Shown: positions 8,290 to 16,916 of the stretch, in pieces
Layout of the letters: every line of letters starts with the position of its first letter
How positions within the stretch are numbered: the first letter of the stretch is position 1
Origin: Acidimicrobiales bacterium
GTDB taxonomy: Bacteria; Actinomycetota; Acidimicrobiia; Acidimicrobiales; DATDAH01
DNA: 64,000 nucleotides
Direction of reading: 5' to 3'
NCBI GenBank assembly: GCA_016794585.1
Contig: JAEUJM010000044.1
Span: 62,001 to 126,000, forward strand
Notes under the pieces: model-generated
Databases searched by the model: none
What the model was told of the DNA's origin: nothing
What the model saw: the letters and a program-made list of their open reading frames with translations, nothing else
Translations under genes and position numbers: made by a program

Positions 8290-10668
8290 ATGAGCGACGG
8301 GGACGGGCAGGCGGGCGCCGCGGGGTTCGACGCCGAGGTGCGGTACACGAGCGACGGGGTGCCCCACATCCGGGCGGGGGACTGGGGCGGCATCGGCTTC
8401 GGGCAGGGGTGGGCCTGCGGGCGCGACCAGTTGCCGGCCATCGCCGACCAGCTGCTGAAGGTGCGCAGCGAGCGGGCCCGGTGGTTCGGCGCCGGCCGGC
8501 AGGGTGATCACCTCGCCAGCGACTTCGGCTACCTCGCGCTGGACGTGATGGGTCGGGCCGTTGCCTTCCGTGACGCCCAGTCACCCGACCTGCGGGCGCT
8601 CATCGCCGGCTACGTGGCGGGCTACAACCGCGCCGTCGACGAGGCTCACGCCGCAGGCACCCTCCCCGACTGGTGCGCCGGCGCCGGCTGGATCCGTCCC
8701 GTCACCGAGCTCGAGTTCTACGCCCACCTGGTGGACATCTCGCTGATGGCGAGCGGGCGCAACCTGGTGGGCCTCATCGGGCGCGCCGAGGCGCCCGGTC
8801 CCGACGGCCCCGTGGCCCCGTCTCCCGTGGATGCCCTCGGCGGGGGTGGTGGCGCCGCCGGCGACGGTGCCAGCAACGGGTGGGCGGTGGGCGGCGACGT
8901 CACCGCCTCGGGCCACGGCATGGTCCTCGCCAACCCCCACTTCCCCTGGTACGGCGAGGCCCGCTTTTGGGAGTGCCACCTCACCATCCCCGGCGAGCTC
9001 GACGTCTACGGCGTGTCGCTGCTCGGCACCCCCGGCGTGCAGATGGGCTTCACCGAGGGCGTGGCCTGGTCGCACACCTTCTCCTGTGGCAACCGCTTCA
9101 CCGTCTACCGCCTTGACCTCATGGCCGGCGACCCCACCCGCTACCGCTTCGGCGACGACGAGCGGGCCATGACGTCGGCCACCCACCGGGTGGCGGTGCG
9201 GGCCGACACCGGGGTCCCGGACGCGGTCACCGAGGTCGAGCGGACGCTGTGGCGCTCGCACCACGGGCCCATGCTCAACCTTCCGCTGCTGGGCTGGGGC
9301 CTCGAGCTGGGCTTCGCCTACCGCGACGCCAACCTCGACAACACCGCCGTTCTGGAGCAGTTCGCCCGCATGGACCAGGCCACCGATCTCGACCGGTTCC
9401 AGGCCGTCTACGCCGACGTCCAGGGCATGCCGTGGGTCAACACCCTCGCCGCCGACCGCTCGGGCCGGGCCTGGTACATCGACGCGTCGGCCACTCCCAA
9501 GCTGAGCGCCGGCGCGCAGTCCCGCTACACCACCCGCATCCGGGAGGACTTCGTCGCCGCCCTGCTGTTCGAGAACCGGGTGGCGCTGCTCGACGGCAGC
9601 GACCCCGACGACGACTGGCTCGACGCCGAGAGCGCCGGCGCCCGCTCTCCCGGGCTCGAGGCCCACGCCGAGCTCCCGCAGGTCGAGCGGCGCGACATCC
9701 TCGTCAACGCCAACGACTCGCACTGGCTCACCTCGCCGGCCGAGCCGCTGGAGGGGTTCTCGCCGCTGCACGGCCTCGAGCGCACGCCCCGCACCCTGCG
9801 CACCCGCCAGAACACGGCGCTGGCGGCGGCCTTGGCCGAGCGCGGCGGCGTCACCAAGGAGGACCTGCTCGCCACACTGTTCGCGAACGAGAGCCTCAGC
9901 GCCGACCTGCTCGTGGACGCCGTGGTCGAGCGCTGCCGGGCGGCGGGCACGGTGACGGTCGAGGGCCACGAGGCCGACCTCGTCGAGGTGGCCGACGTAC
10001 TCGCAGCGTGGGACCGCCGCTACGACCTGGGCTCGCGGGGCGCCGCGCTCTGGCGTGAGCTGGTCAGCACCTTCCCCCCGGCCGAGCGCCATGACGCCGG
10101 CCCGCTGTTCGCAGAGGCGTTCGACCCCGACGACCCCGTCGCCACGCCGCGCGGGCTCGCGGCGCCGGCGGCCGACCTCGCCGCCGACCCCGTCGTGCAC
10201 GCCGCCGGCCACGCGGCGCGCGTCCTGGCCGCCGCCGGCGTCGCCCTCGATGCCCCGCTCGGCGAGGTGCAGTGGGTCATGCGCGGTGACGAGCGCGTGC
10301 CCGTCCACGGCGGCGGCGAGGGCGAGGGGATGATGAACGTCCTCAGCCCCTGGGGCGCGCTGGCGCCCATGTCGCTCGAGCCCGTGCCGCCGAAGGCGAT
10401 GGCCCTCCCCGGCCGCGAGCGCACCGGCCTCACCCCCGGTGGTTACCAGTGCGACTACGGCGTGAGCTTCGTCATGGCCGTCGAGCTCACCGACGACGGC
10501 CCGAACGCGGTCGGCCTGCTCGCCTACGGCCAGACCGGCGACCCGAGCCGCCCCGAGCACCGCACCGGCGCTGACGCCTATGCGGCCAAGGAGGTGCGCC
10601 CGCTCCTTTTCGCCGAGGCCGACATCGCCGCGGCGCTCGCCGACACCGTCCACCTCACCACCGGCTGA
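8290..10668 (+). CDS. Penicillin acylase family (Ntn-hydrolase) protein
   Basis: The 792-residue protein belongs to the penicillin acylase / acyl-homoserine-lactone acylase family, which hydrolyses amide bonds after autoproteolytic cleavage of a precursor into alpha and beta chains. Visible landmarks are: alpha-chain start (RYTSDGVPHIRA, GFGQGWACGRDQ); a low-complexity Gly-rich linker; the candidate N-terminal nucleophile Ser195 in ASNGWAVGG; the block GHGMVLANPHFPW; MGFTEGVAWSHT; and the candidate oxyanion Asn475 in NANDSHW. Length is normal. Unlike typical members it has no export signal from the promoter-supported ATG at 8290, so it may act in the cytoplasm. Substrate cannot be read from sequence. 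A large palindrome follows the stop. Confidence 0.85.
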   Translation: MSDGDGQAGAAGFDAEVRYTSDGVPHIRAGDWGGIGFGQGWACGRDQLPAIADQLLKVRSERARWFGAGRQGDHLASDFGYLALDVMGRAVAFRDAQSPDLRALIAGYVAGYNRAVDEAHAAGTLPDWCAGAGWIRPVTELEFYAHLVDISLMASGRNLVGLIGRAEAPGPDGPVAPSPVDALGGGGGAAGDGASNGWAVGGDVTASGHGMVLANPHFPWYGEARFWECHLTIPGELDVYGVSLLGTPGVQMGFTEGVAWSHTFSCGNRFTVYRLDLMAGDPTRYRFGDDERAMTSATHRVAVRADTGVPDAVTEVERTLWRSHHGPMLNLPLLGWGLELGFAYRDANLDNTAVLEQFARMDQATDLDRFQAVYADVQGMPWVNTLAADRSGRAWYIDASATPKLSAGAQSRYTTRIREDFVAALLFENRVALLDGSDPDDDWLDAESAGARSPGLEAHAELPQVERRDILVNANDSHWLTSPAEPLEGFSPLHGLERTPRTLRTRQNTALAAALAERGGVTKEDLLATLFANESLSADLLVDAVVERCRAAGTVTVEGHEADLVEVADVLAAWDRRYDLGSRGAALWRELVSTFPPAERHDAGPLFAEAFDPDDPVATPRGLAAPAADLAADPVVHAAGHAARVLAAAGVALDAPLGEVQWVMRGDERVPVHGGGEGEGMMNVLSPWGALAPMSLEPVPPKAMALPGRERTGLTPGGYQCDYGVSFVMAVELTDDGPNAVGLLAYGQTGDPSRPEHRTGADAYAAKEVRPLLFAEADIAAALADTVHLTTG

Positions 10669-10680
10669 CCGCGCCCGGAC

Positions 10681-10724
10681 ATTGGAGGAAATAGCCGCCA
10701 CATGTGGCAGCGATTTCCTCCAAT
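10681..10724. repeat. 44-bp near-perfect palindrome
   Basis: The arms ATTGGAGGAAAT (10681-10692) and ATTTCCTCCAAT (10713-10724) pair fully, and the centre GCCACATGTGGC is itself a perfect palindrome. In total 20 of 22 base pairs match with no loop. It sits 12 bp after the acylase stop and about 100 bp before the next gene on the same strand. It could act as terminator, protein-binding site or cruciform. Confidence 0.75.
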
Positions 10725-10821
10725 CACGCTCGTGCGGACCGCGGGAGCGCCGAGGGTGGGGCGGATAGGGTCGTGACGCAGTCGGGCCCCCTGGTCCGCC
10801 TGGACGAGGAGGGTGGGGGCG

Positions 10822-13800
10822 GTGGGCGCACAGACGGCGACGATCCTCGTCACCGACCTCGTCGGGTCGACCGAGCTGCGGGTCCGCCTCGGTGAGGACG
10901 ACGCCGACGCCCTGCGCCGTGTCCACGATGAGCTCCTGACCGCCGCTGTCGCCGGGCAGGGCGGCACCGTCGTGAAAGGCCTGGGCGACGGGGTCCTCGC
11001 CATGTTCTCGAGCAGCGCCGACGCGGTGGCGGCGGCGGTCGCCGTCCAGCAGGCGGCGCACGTCCACGGTCGCGGCCACCCTGATCAGGCTCTTGCCATT
11101 CGGGTGGGGATCAGCGTGGGCGACGTGAGCGTCGAGGACGGCGACTGCTTCGGCACGCCGGTGATCGAGGCGGCCCGGCTGTGCGCCGCGGCCGAGGGCG
11201 GGCAGGTGCTGGCGGCCGACCTGGTGGAGGCACTGGCGCGGGGTCGGGGTGGTCACGAGTACCGCCCGGTCGGCGAGTTGGACCTGAAGGGTTTGCCCGA
11301 CCCCGTCCGCACGGTGGAGGTCGTGTGGGTGCCGGCGACGGCCGGGCCCGGGGCGGGGGCGGCGCCTCCCTTCCCGCCGCTGCTGCACGACGAGCGCAGC
11401 GTCTCGTTCGTCGGCCGTCCTCACGCAGTCGAGCAGATGACCGCGCTGTGGAAGGAGGCGGCCACCGGTCCGCGCCGCTGCGTCCTCCTGGCAGGCGAGC
11501 CGGGTGTGGGCAAGACCCGCCTGGCGTCTGAGATCGCCCGCCGGGCCCACGACGAGGGTGCCACCGTCCTGCTCGGCCGTTGCGAGGAGGAGCTGGGCCT
11601 GCCCTTCCAGCCCTTCGTGGAAGCCCTCGCGTACGTGGTGGCGACCGCCGGGCCGTCGGCCGGTGACCTGGGCCGGTTCCCCGCGGACCTGGCTCGGCTC
11701 TATCCCGAGCTGGCCGATCTGGTCCCGGGCCTCGGCGACCCCGTCCACGGCGACCCCGAGGTCGAGCGCCACCGCATGTTCGAGGCCACCACCTCCTGGC
11801 TGGCGGCGGTGGCCGAGCCCGCGGGCCTGGTCCTCGTCCTCGACGACCTGCACTGGGCGGGCAAGCCGACCTTGCTGCTGCTCCGCCACCTGCTGCGGTC
11901 CGCCGACATCGGACGCATTCTCGTGATCGGCACCTACCGCGACACCGACCTCGACCGCACCCACCCCCTCGGCGAGCTGCTCGCCGACCTGCGCCGCGAG
12001 CCCGGGGTCGAGCGCCTGTCGCTGGCGGGCCTGACCGTCGAAGAGGTCGAAGCGTTCCTCGCCGCCGCCTCGGGCGAGGAGCTCGACGACGACAAGCGGG
12101 CGCTGGCCGCCGCCGTGCACGCCGAGACCGAGGGCAACGCCTTCTTCGTGGGGGAGGTGCTGCGCCACCTTGCCGAGTCCGGCGCCATCGTCCAGCGCGA
12201 CGGTCGCTGGCAGGCGGTGGTGGCCCTCGAGGACATGGCCATCCCCGAGGGGGTGCGCGAGGTCATCGGTCGCCGGGTGTCGCGCCTGTCCGATCCGGTC
12301 AACGACGTCCTGCGTTGGGCTGCGGTGGTGGGCCGGGACGTGGAGTTCGGGGTGTTGGACGACGTGGTCGAGGGGTCCGAGGACGATCTGCTCGGCGCCC
12401 TCGACGAGGCCGTCGACGCCCGCCTGGTGCAGGAGGTGGGCGCCGACCGTTACCGGTTCGTCCATGCGCTGGTGCGGTCGACCCTGCTCGACGAGATCCG
12501 CACCACCCGCCGGGTGCGCATGCATCTGCGTATCGCCGAGTCCCTCGAGCGCCGCCGTCCCGACGACCTCGCCGCCCTGGCCTTCCACTACGGCGAGGCC
12601 GCCACCGCCACCGCCGGTGCGGGCGACCGGGCCGTCGACTACGCCGGGCGTGCCGCGGCCCAGGCCTTCGACCGCACGGCCTACGACGAGGCGGTGACCC
12701 GCTACGAACACGCCTTGGAGCTCCTCGACGACCTGTCACCCGCCGACGAGTCGCCCGAGGAGCAGGTGCGGCGCCTCGACCTCCTGCTCGGCCTCGGCCG
12801 GGCGGCCTTCGCCCGCGGCGGAGGCGGTCACGAGCAGCCCCTTGCCGACGCCTTCACGGTGGCCCGGGCGCTGGGCGACGGTGAGCGCATGGCCGAGGCG
12901 CTGCTCGCGAGCTACCGGGGTTGGGGGAGCGTGGCCTTCGCCGCCAACGCGGCGCTCGTGGCGGACCTCGAGGCCACCCTGGCACTGCTCCCACCCAGCG
13001 ACTCGGGGCCCCGTGCCCGGCTGCTCACCATGCGGGCCGCCGAGGTCAGCGCGCAGCGGGATGACCCCCGGGGTCGAGCCTTGCAGGACGAGGCCGTGGC
13101 GATGGCCCGGCGGGTGGGCGATGACGGGGCGCTCCTCGAGGCGGTGGGGGTCAAGTGGGCCACGCTGGTCGGCCACCGGGATCGTGCCGAGTGGGAGGCC
13201 ATCTTCGATGAGGTCTTCGCTGTGCTCGGACCGCTCGGGGACGCCGGCCAGGAGGTCTTGTGGCTGAGTAGCCGGCGCGACATGCTCCTGGGGGCGGGCT
13301 TTCCGGTCGAGGCCGATGCGATCCTCGACGAGATCTTGCGATTCGACCTCTCGGTGCTGCCGGCCGTGCCCCGATGGATGATCGCCAACGCCGTGGCCGG
13401 CGAGCGCCTCTACCGGGGGGCGCACGACGAGGCCGAGCCGCTGATCGAGCGGGCGTTCGTGCTCGGCCAGGAGAGCGGCGCCCTCGACGCCTTCGCTTAC
13501 TACGGCAACCACCTGCTCTTCCTGCGCCACCAGCAGGGCCGCAGCGACGAGGTGGTCGACATCGTCGTCGACTGGCTGGCCACGGACCCTCCCGGCCGCA
13601 TCTACTGGGACGCTGCCCTGGCCATGCTGCTGGCGGGGTGCGACCGCTTCGACGAGGCCAGGGCGCTCTATCGGGACGCCATCGACGCGTTCCCGGGTCA
13701 CCGCTACGACGTGTCGTATCTGCCCTTCGGCGCCTGCCTCGCCCACCTCGCCGCCGACCTCGACGAACCCGACCGGGCCGCCGAGCTGCTCGACGGGCTG

Positions 13801-14133
13801 GTCCCGTACCGGGGCGAGCTCGCCGGCTGGCGCAGCCTGTCCACGCTCGGCCCGGTCGACCTGGCCACCGGCCGCCTGCTCACCCTGCTCGACAGCCCCG
13901 GCGAGGCGCTCGAGCACCTTGCTTCTTCTGCCGACATCTGTGAGCGGGGCCGGCTCGCGCCCTTCCTGGCCATGACCCGCCTGGCCCAAGGCGACGCCGC
14001 CCACGCCCTCGGTGACGACGAGGCCGCCCGGCGGTGGTGGACCGACGCGCTCGACCTCGCCGCCGCCGGCGACTATCGCACCACGGTGCGCCGCGCCTCG
14101 GCGGCGCTGACGTCGCCCTCCGAGGCTGGCTGA
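10822..14133 (+). CDS. Class III cyclase-domain / AAA ATPase / TPR regulator, cyclase site degenerate
   Basis: The 1,103-residue protein has an N-terminal adenylate/guanylate cyclase homology domain (residues 5-165), an AAA_16-type ATPase domain with Walker A GEPGVGKT at 225-232 and Walker B Asp341-Asp342 (LVLVLDDLHWAG), and a long helical TPR-like C-terminus. In the cyclase domain the metal-binding Asp12 and Asp56 are present, but the ribose-contacting Asn of VNxAARL is Ile115 (PVIEAARL), so catalysis is doubtful and it may be a ligand sensor. No LuxR-type HTH is visible at the C-terminus. Start GTG 10822 is preferred over GTG 10813 because AGGAGG at 10807-10812 is then 9 nt away. A -10-like TAGGGT lies at 10766-10771. 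It is convergent with a related cyclase-ATPase gene. Confidence 0.8.
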   Translation: MGAQTATILVTDLVGSTELRVRLGEDDADALRRVHDELLTAAVAGQGGTVVKGLGDGVLAMFSSSADAVAAAVAVQQAAHVHGRGHPDQALAIRVGISVGDVSVEDGDCFGTPVIEAARLCAAAEGGQVLAADLVEALARGRGGHEYRPVGELDLKGLPDPVRTVEVVWVPATAGPGAGAAPPFPPLLHDERSVSFVGRPHAVEQMTALWKEAATGPRRCVLLAGEPGVGKTRLASEIARRAHDEGATVLLGRCEEELGLPFQPFVEALAYVVATAGPSAGDLGRFPADLARLYPELADLVPGLGDPVHGDPEVERHRMFEATTSWLAAVAEPAGLVLVLDDLHWAGKPTLLLLRHLLRSADIGRILVIGTYRDTDLDRTHPLGELLADLRREPGVERLSLAGLTVEEVEAFLAAASGEELDDDKRALAAAVHAETEGNAFFVGEVLRHLAESGAIVQRDGRWQAVVALEDMAIPEGVREVIGRRVSRLSDPVNDVLRWAAVVGRDVEFGVLDDVVEGSEDDLLGALDEAVDARLVQEVGADRYRFVHALVRSTLLDEIRTTRRVRMHLRIAESLERRRPDDLAALAFHYGEAATATAGAGDRAVDYAGRAAAQAFDRTAYDEAVTRYEHALELLDDLSPADESPEEQVRRLDLLLGLGRAAFARGGGGHEQPLADAFTVARALGDGERMAEALLASYRGWGSVAFAANAALVADLEATLALLPPSDSGPRARLLTMRAAEVSAQRDDPRGRALQDEAVAMARRVGDDGALLEAVGVKWATLVGHRDRAEWEAIFDEVFAVLGPLGDAGQEVLWLSSRRDMLLGAGFPVEADAILDEILRFDLSVLPAVPRWMIANAVAGERLYRGAHDEAEPLIERAFVLGQESGALDAFAYYGNHLLFLRHQQGRSDEVVDIVVDWLATDPPGRIYWDAALAMLLAGCDRFDEARALYRDAIDAFPGHRYDVSYLPFGACLAHLAADLDEPDRAAELLDGLVPYRGELAGWRSLSTLGPVDLATGRLLTLLDSPGEALEHLASSADICERGRLAPFLAMTRLAQGDAAHALGDDEAARRWWTDALDLAAAGDYRTTVRRASAALTSPSEAG

Positions 14134-14159
14134 GGCTCGCCGGTCGGGTCCACCCCGCT

Positions 14160-14235
14160 CGTTCTGGGGCATGAACCCCCGCCACGCGTTCTGGGACCAG
14201 GAACGGGGTCCATGTGACCGAAATCTGGTCCCAGA
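14160..14235. repeat. Intergenic inverted repeat with duplicated half-site
   Basis: TCTGGGACCAG (14190-14200) and CTGGTCCCAGA (14225-14235) form an 11-bp stem. A direct partial copy CGTTCTGGGGC (14160-14170) precedes CGTTCTGGGAC (14188-14198). The arms match the element at 8212-8255. It lies between convergent regulators and may also terminate both. Confidence 0.65.
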
Positions 14236-14260
14236 GGCGGATGGTGGGGAGGCGGTGCGC

Positions 14261-16912
14261 TCAGGTGGTGCCGGCCTCGGCGAGCGCGGCCGCCACCGCG
14301 GCCTCGGCGTAGGCGACGGTCTCGGTGATGGAGAGGGACCGGCCCTCATGTCGGCAGGCCTCCCACGCCTCCGGGCCGAGCTCGTCGGCGAGGCGGCGGT
14401 CCAGGTCGGCGAAGGCCCCCGCGTCGATCCCGAGGGCCGGGTCGTTGCCGATGGCGGCCGCCAGCACCGCAGCGGAGCGTGGGTGGCCCGTATCGGCCAG
14501 CAGCGTGACGGTGCGTCCGAGACCTCGACCCAGCCCGGCGTCGCCGGAGAGCGACAGCCCGGAGAGCACGGCAGCCGCGAACTCGAGCGCCTCGACGTGA
14601 TCCTGGAGCCACCAGTCACTGTCGAGCAGGCCCTGCAGGAACAATGCGTGGCTGAAGCGGTTGCCCGACCGCTCCGAGAGGCGCAAGGCGTCGCGCGCCG
14701 ACTCGATCGACGCGTCGAGGTCCCGGTGCTTCGTCGCGCCGGCCAGTGAGAGCCGCGCGCCGGCGATCTGCGACGGCATGCCGAACGCCTCCGTGGCGGC
14801 CACGGCACGGGTGGCCAGGGCGATGGCGTGGTCGTCGGCATCCGGTGCGACGAAGCTGGCCAGGACGGAGAGGCAGAGGTGGGCCACGTCGTACGGGCTG
14901 TCCGCCCCCCGCTCGAGGTGCTCGATGGCCCGGGGCAGGTCACCCTCGAGCAGGTCCATCATGGCGAAGTCGGAGTGCGCCCAGCCGAAGGGCTCGAACC
15001 CGGGCTGGTCGTTGCAGGCGAGCGCCTCCTCGCCGAGGCGGCGGCCGGCGGCGAAGTCGCCTCGGGCCCATGCGCTGTCGCAGGCCATGGTCAGGAGCAG
15101 GGGGAGGAGGGGGTGGCGCGCCTCGCGGGCCGCGTCGAGGACCCGGGCCGCCCAGCCGTGGGTCTCGGTGCGCAGCCGGAAGCGGGCGATCTCGTGCGTG
15201 TGGGCGGCGAGGCGCACCGCGAGGTCAGTCTCGCCGCGGGCGACCGACCACTCGAAGGCGGCCTGGAGGTTCGGGAGTTCGTCGTCGACCCACTCGTACG
15301 CGCGCCGCTCGTCGGGGGAGAGGAACCAGGCCCAGGCCTGGTCGGCCGCGTCGGCGAAGTGCCCGGCGTGGCGGTCGCGTATCGCCACGGCCTCGGCCGC
15401 CCCGCCCAGGACCTCCTCCGCGAACTGCCGGATCGTCTCCAGGAGCCGGTAGCGGACCTGGTCCTCGCGGCGGTCGGCCACGACGAGCGACCGCCGGGTC
15501 AGGGCGTCGAGGTGGTCCAGGACGGTCAGGTCGTCCTCGCCCCCGTCGGCGCACACCGCGGTGGCCGCGGCGAGGCCGAAGCCGCCGGCGAACACCGACG
15601 CGCGAGCGAGCACCCGCTGCTCGTCGGGGTCGAGCAGGTCGAAGGACCACTTCACCGTGTTGTGCAGGGTCTGGTGGCGCTCGAGCCCTCGCCGGCCGCC
15701 GGTGAGGAGCCGGAAGCGGGCGTCGAGCCGGTCGCGCAGCTGGGCCGGGGTCATCGACGTGAGCCGTGCCGCGGCGAGCTCGAGCGCGAGGGGGATGCCG
15801 TCGAGCCTCGTGCAGATCTCGTCGACGACGCCCTCGTCGGTCTCGTCGAGGGCGCGGGCGCCGACCTCCCGGGCGCGCCGGGCGAAGAGCTCGGCGCTGG
15901 CCGAGCCGGCCCCGCCCGTGTCGAGTGAGGGGACCGGCCGGACCCGCTCGCCGGCCACGCCGAGCGCCTCCCGGCTGGTGGTGAGCACCACCACGTCGGG
16001 GCAGGTGGCGACCAGCCGCTCGACGAGGTCGGCGGCGACGCTGAGGACGTGCTCGCAGTTGTCGAGTACGAGGAGGGCCCGCCGCCGGCCGAGGGCCCGG
16101 GCGATGGCGTCGGGCAGGCCGGCGTCGTCGGGCGCGGTGACGTTGAACACCGCCGCCACCGTCCCGGGGACGGCAGCGGCGTCGACGGGCGCGAGGTCCA
16201 CCCACCACCGGCCGTCGGGGAAGGCCAGGGCCGGCAGGCCGGCGACCCGCTGGGCCAGCCGGGTCTTGCCGACGCCGCCGACCCCGGTCAGGGTGACCAC
16301 CCGGGCGGCGCCGACGAGTCCGGCGAGCTCGTCCACCTCGGCGTCGCGGCCGATGAGGTCCGACGGCTCGACGGGGAGGTTGCCGCTCAGGGAGTGATCG
16401 GTGCGCAGCGCCGGGAAGTCCCGTAGCAAGCCGTCGGCGAGCACCTGGTGGACCCGCTCGGGCACACCGATGCCCCGCAGGTGCTGCTCGCCGAGGTCGA
16501 GCAGCCGGGTGCGGTCGACGAGCGCCGCCGTCGACGCCGCCACGAGGATCTGCCCGCCGTGGCCTGCGTCCATCACCCGGGCGGCACGGTTCAGCGCAGG
16601 GCCGAAGTAGTCGCCACCGCGGGCGTCGGCCTCGCCGGTGGCGATGCCCATCCGCACCGGCAGTGCGACCGTGTCCTGCGCGGCGACCGCCGCCTCGATC
16701 GCACCGGCCGGCGACTCGAACACCGCGCACATGCCGTCGCCGGTGTGCTTGAAGACGTCGCCACCGTGGGCGGCGACGGCCGCCACCAGGGCGTCGTCGT
16801 GGGCCCGCAGTGCGTCGCGCATGGCGGCAGGGTCGGCCTCCCAGCGCGCCGTCGAGCCCTCGATGTCGGTGAAGAGGAAGGTCAGCAGGCCCGCCGCCCC
16901 CGGGGTGCCCAC
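14261..16912 (-). CDS. Class III adenylate cyclase-domain / NB-ARC ATPase regulator
   Basis: The 883-residue protein starts with a complete class III cyclase domain (residues 8-160): metal Asp16 (FTDIEGST) and Asp59 (TGDG), adenine-selecting Lys55 and Asp101, and transition-state Asn108 and Arg112 (ALNRAARV). All residues needed for ATP cyclisation are visible. An NB-ARC-type ATPase follows, with Walker A GVGGVGKT at 210-217, the sensor-like LTTSREALG, and the GIPLALELAAARL motif, then a TPR-like helical tail. Such proteins occur in many copies in mycobacteria and other actinobacteria; their signals are mostly unknown. It starts at GTG 16912, only 4 bases after the molybdopterin oxidoreductase stop on the same strand, so the two are likely co-transcribed with the oxidoreductase first. 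Confidence 0.85.
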   Translation of the reverse strand: MGTPGAAGLLTFLFTDIEGSTARWEADPAAMRDALRAHDDALVAAVAAHGGDVFKHTGDGMCAVFESPAGAIEAAVAAQDTVALPVRMGIATGEADARGGDYFGPALNRAARVMDAGHGGQILVAASTAALVDRTRLLDLGEQHLRGIGVPERVHQVLADGLLRDFPALRTDHSLSGNLPVEPSDLIGRDAEVDELAGLVGAARVVTLTGVGGVGKTRLAQRVAGLPALAFPDGRWWVDLAPVDAAAVPGTVAAVFNVTAPDDAGLPDAIARALGRRRALLVLDNCEHVLSVAADLVERLVATCPDVVVLTTSREALGVAGERVRPVPSLDTGGAGSASAELFARRAREVGARALDETDEGVVDEICTRLDGIPLALELAAARLTSMTPAQLRDRLDARFRLLTGGRRGLERHQTLHNTVKWSFDLLDPDEQRVLARASVFAGGFGLAAATAVCADGGEDDLTVLDHLDALTRRSLVVADRREDQVRYRLLETIRQFAEEVLGGAAEAVAIRDRHAGHFADAADQAWAWFLSPDERRAYEWVDDELPNLQAAFEWSVARGETDLAVRLAAHTHEIARFRLRTETHGWAARVLDAAREARHPLLPLLLTMACDSAWARGDFAAGRRLGEEALACNDQPGFEPFGWAHSDFAMMDLLEGDLPRAIEHLERGADSPYDVAHLCLSVLASFVAPDADDHAIALATRAVAATEAFGMPSQIAGARLSLAGATKHRDLDASIESARDALRLSERSGNRFSHALFLQGLLDSDWWLQDHVEALEFAAAVLSGLSLSGDAGLGRGLGRTVTLLADTGHPRSAAVLAAAIGNDPALGIDAGAFADLDRRLADELGPEAWEACRHEGRSLSITETVAYAEAAVAAALAEAGTT

Positions 16913-16916
16913 GGCG

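Noticed and set aside
8581-12711. 1,376-codon minus-strand open frame across the acylase and regulator genes
   Set aside because: It is antisense to two well-supported genes, its translation is a shadow of their codon pattern (long Gly/Val/His/Arg runs), and it has no start signal or domain.
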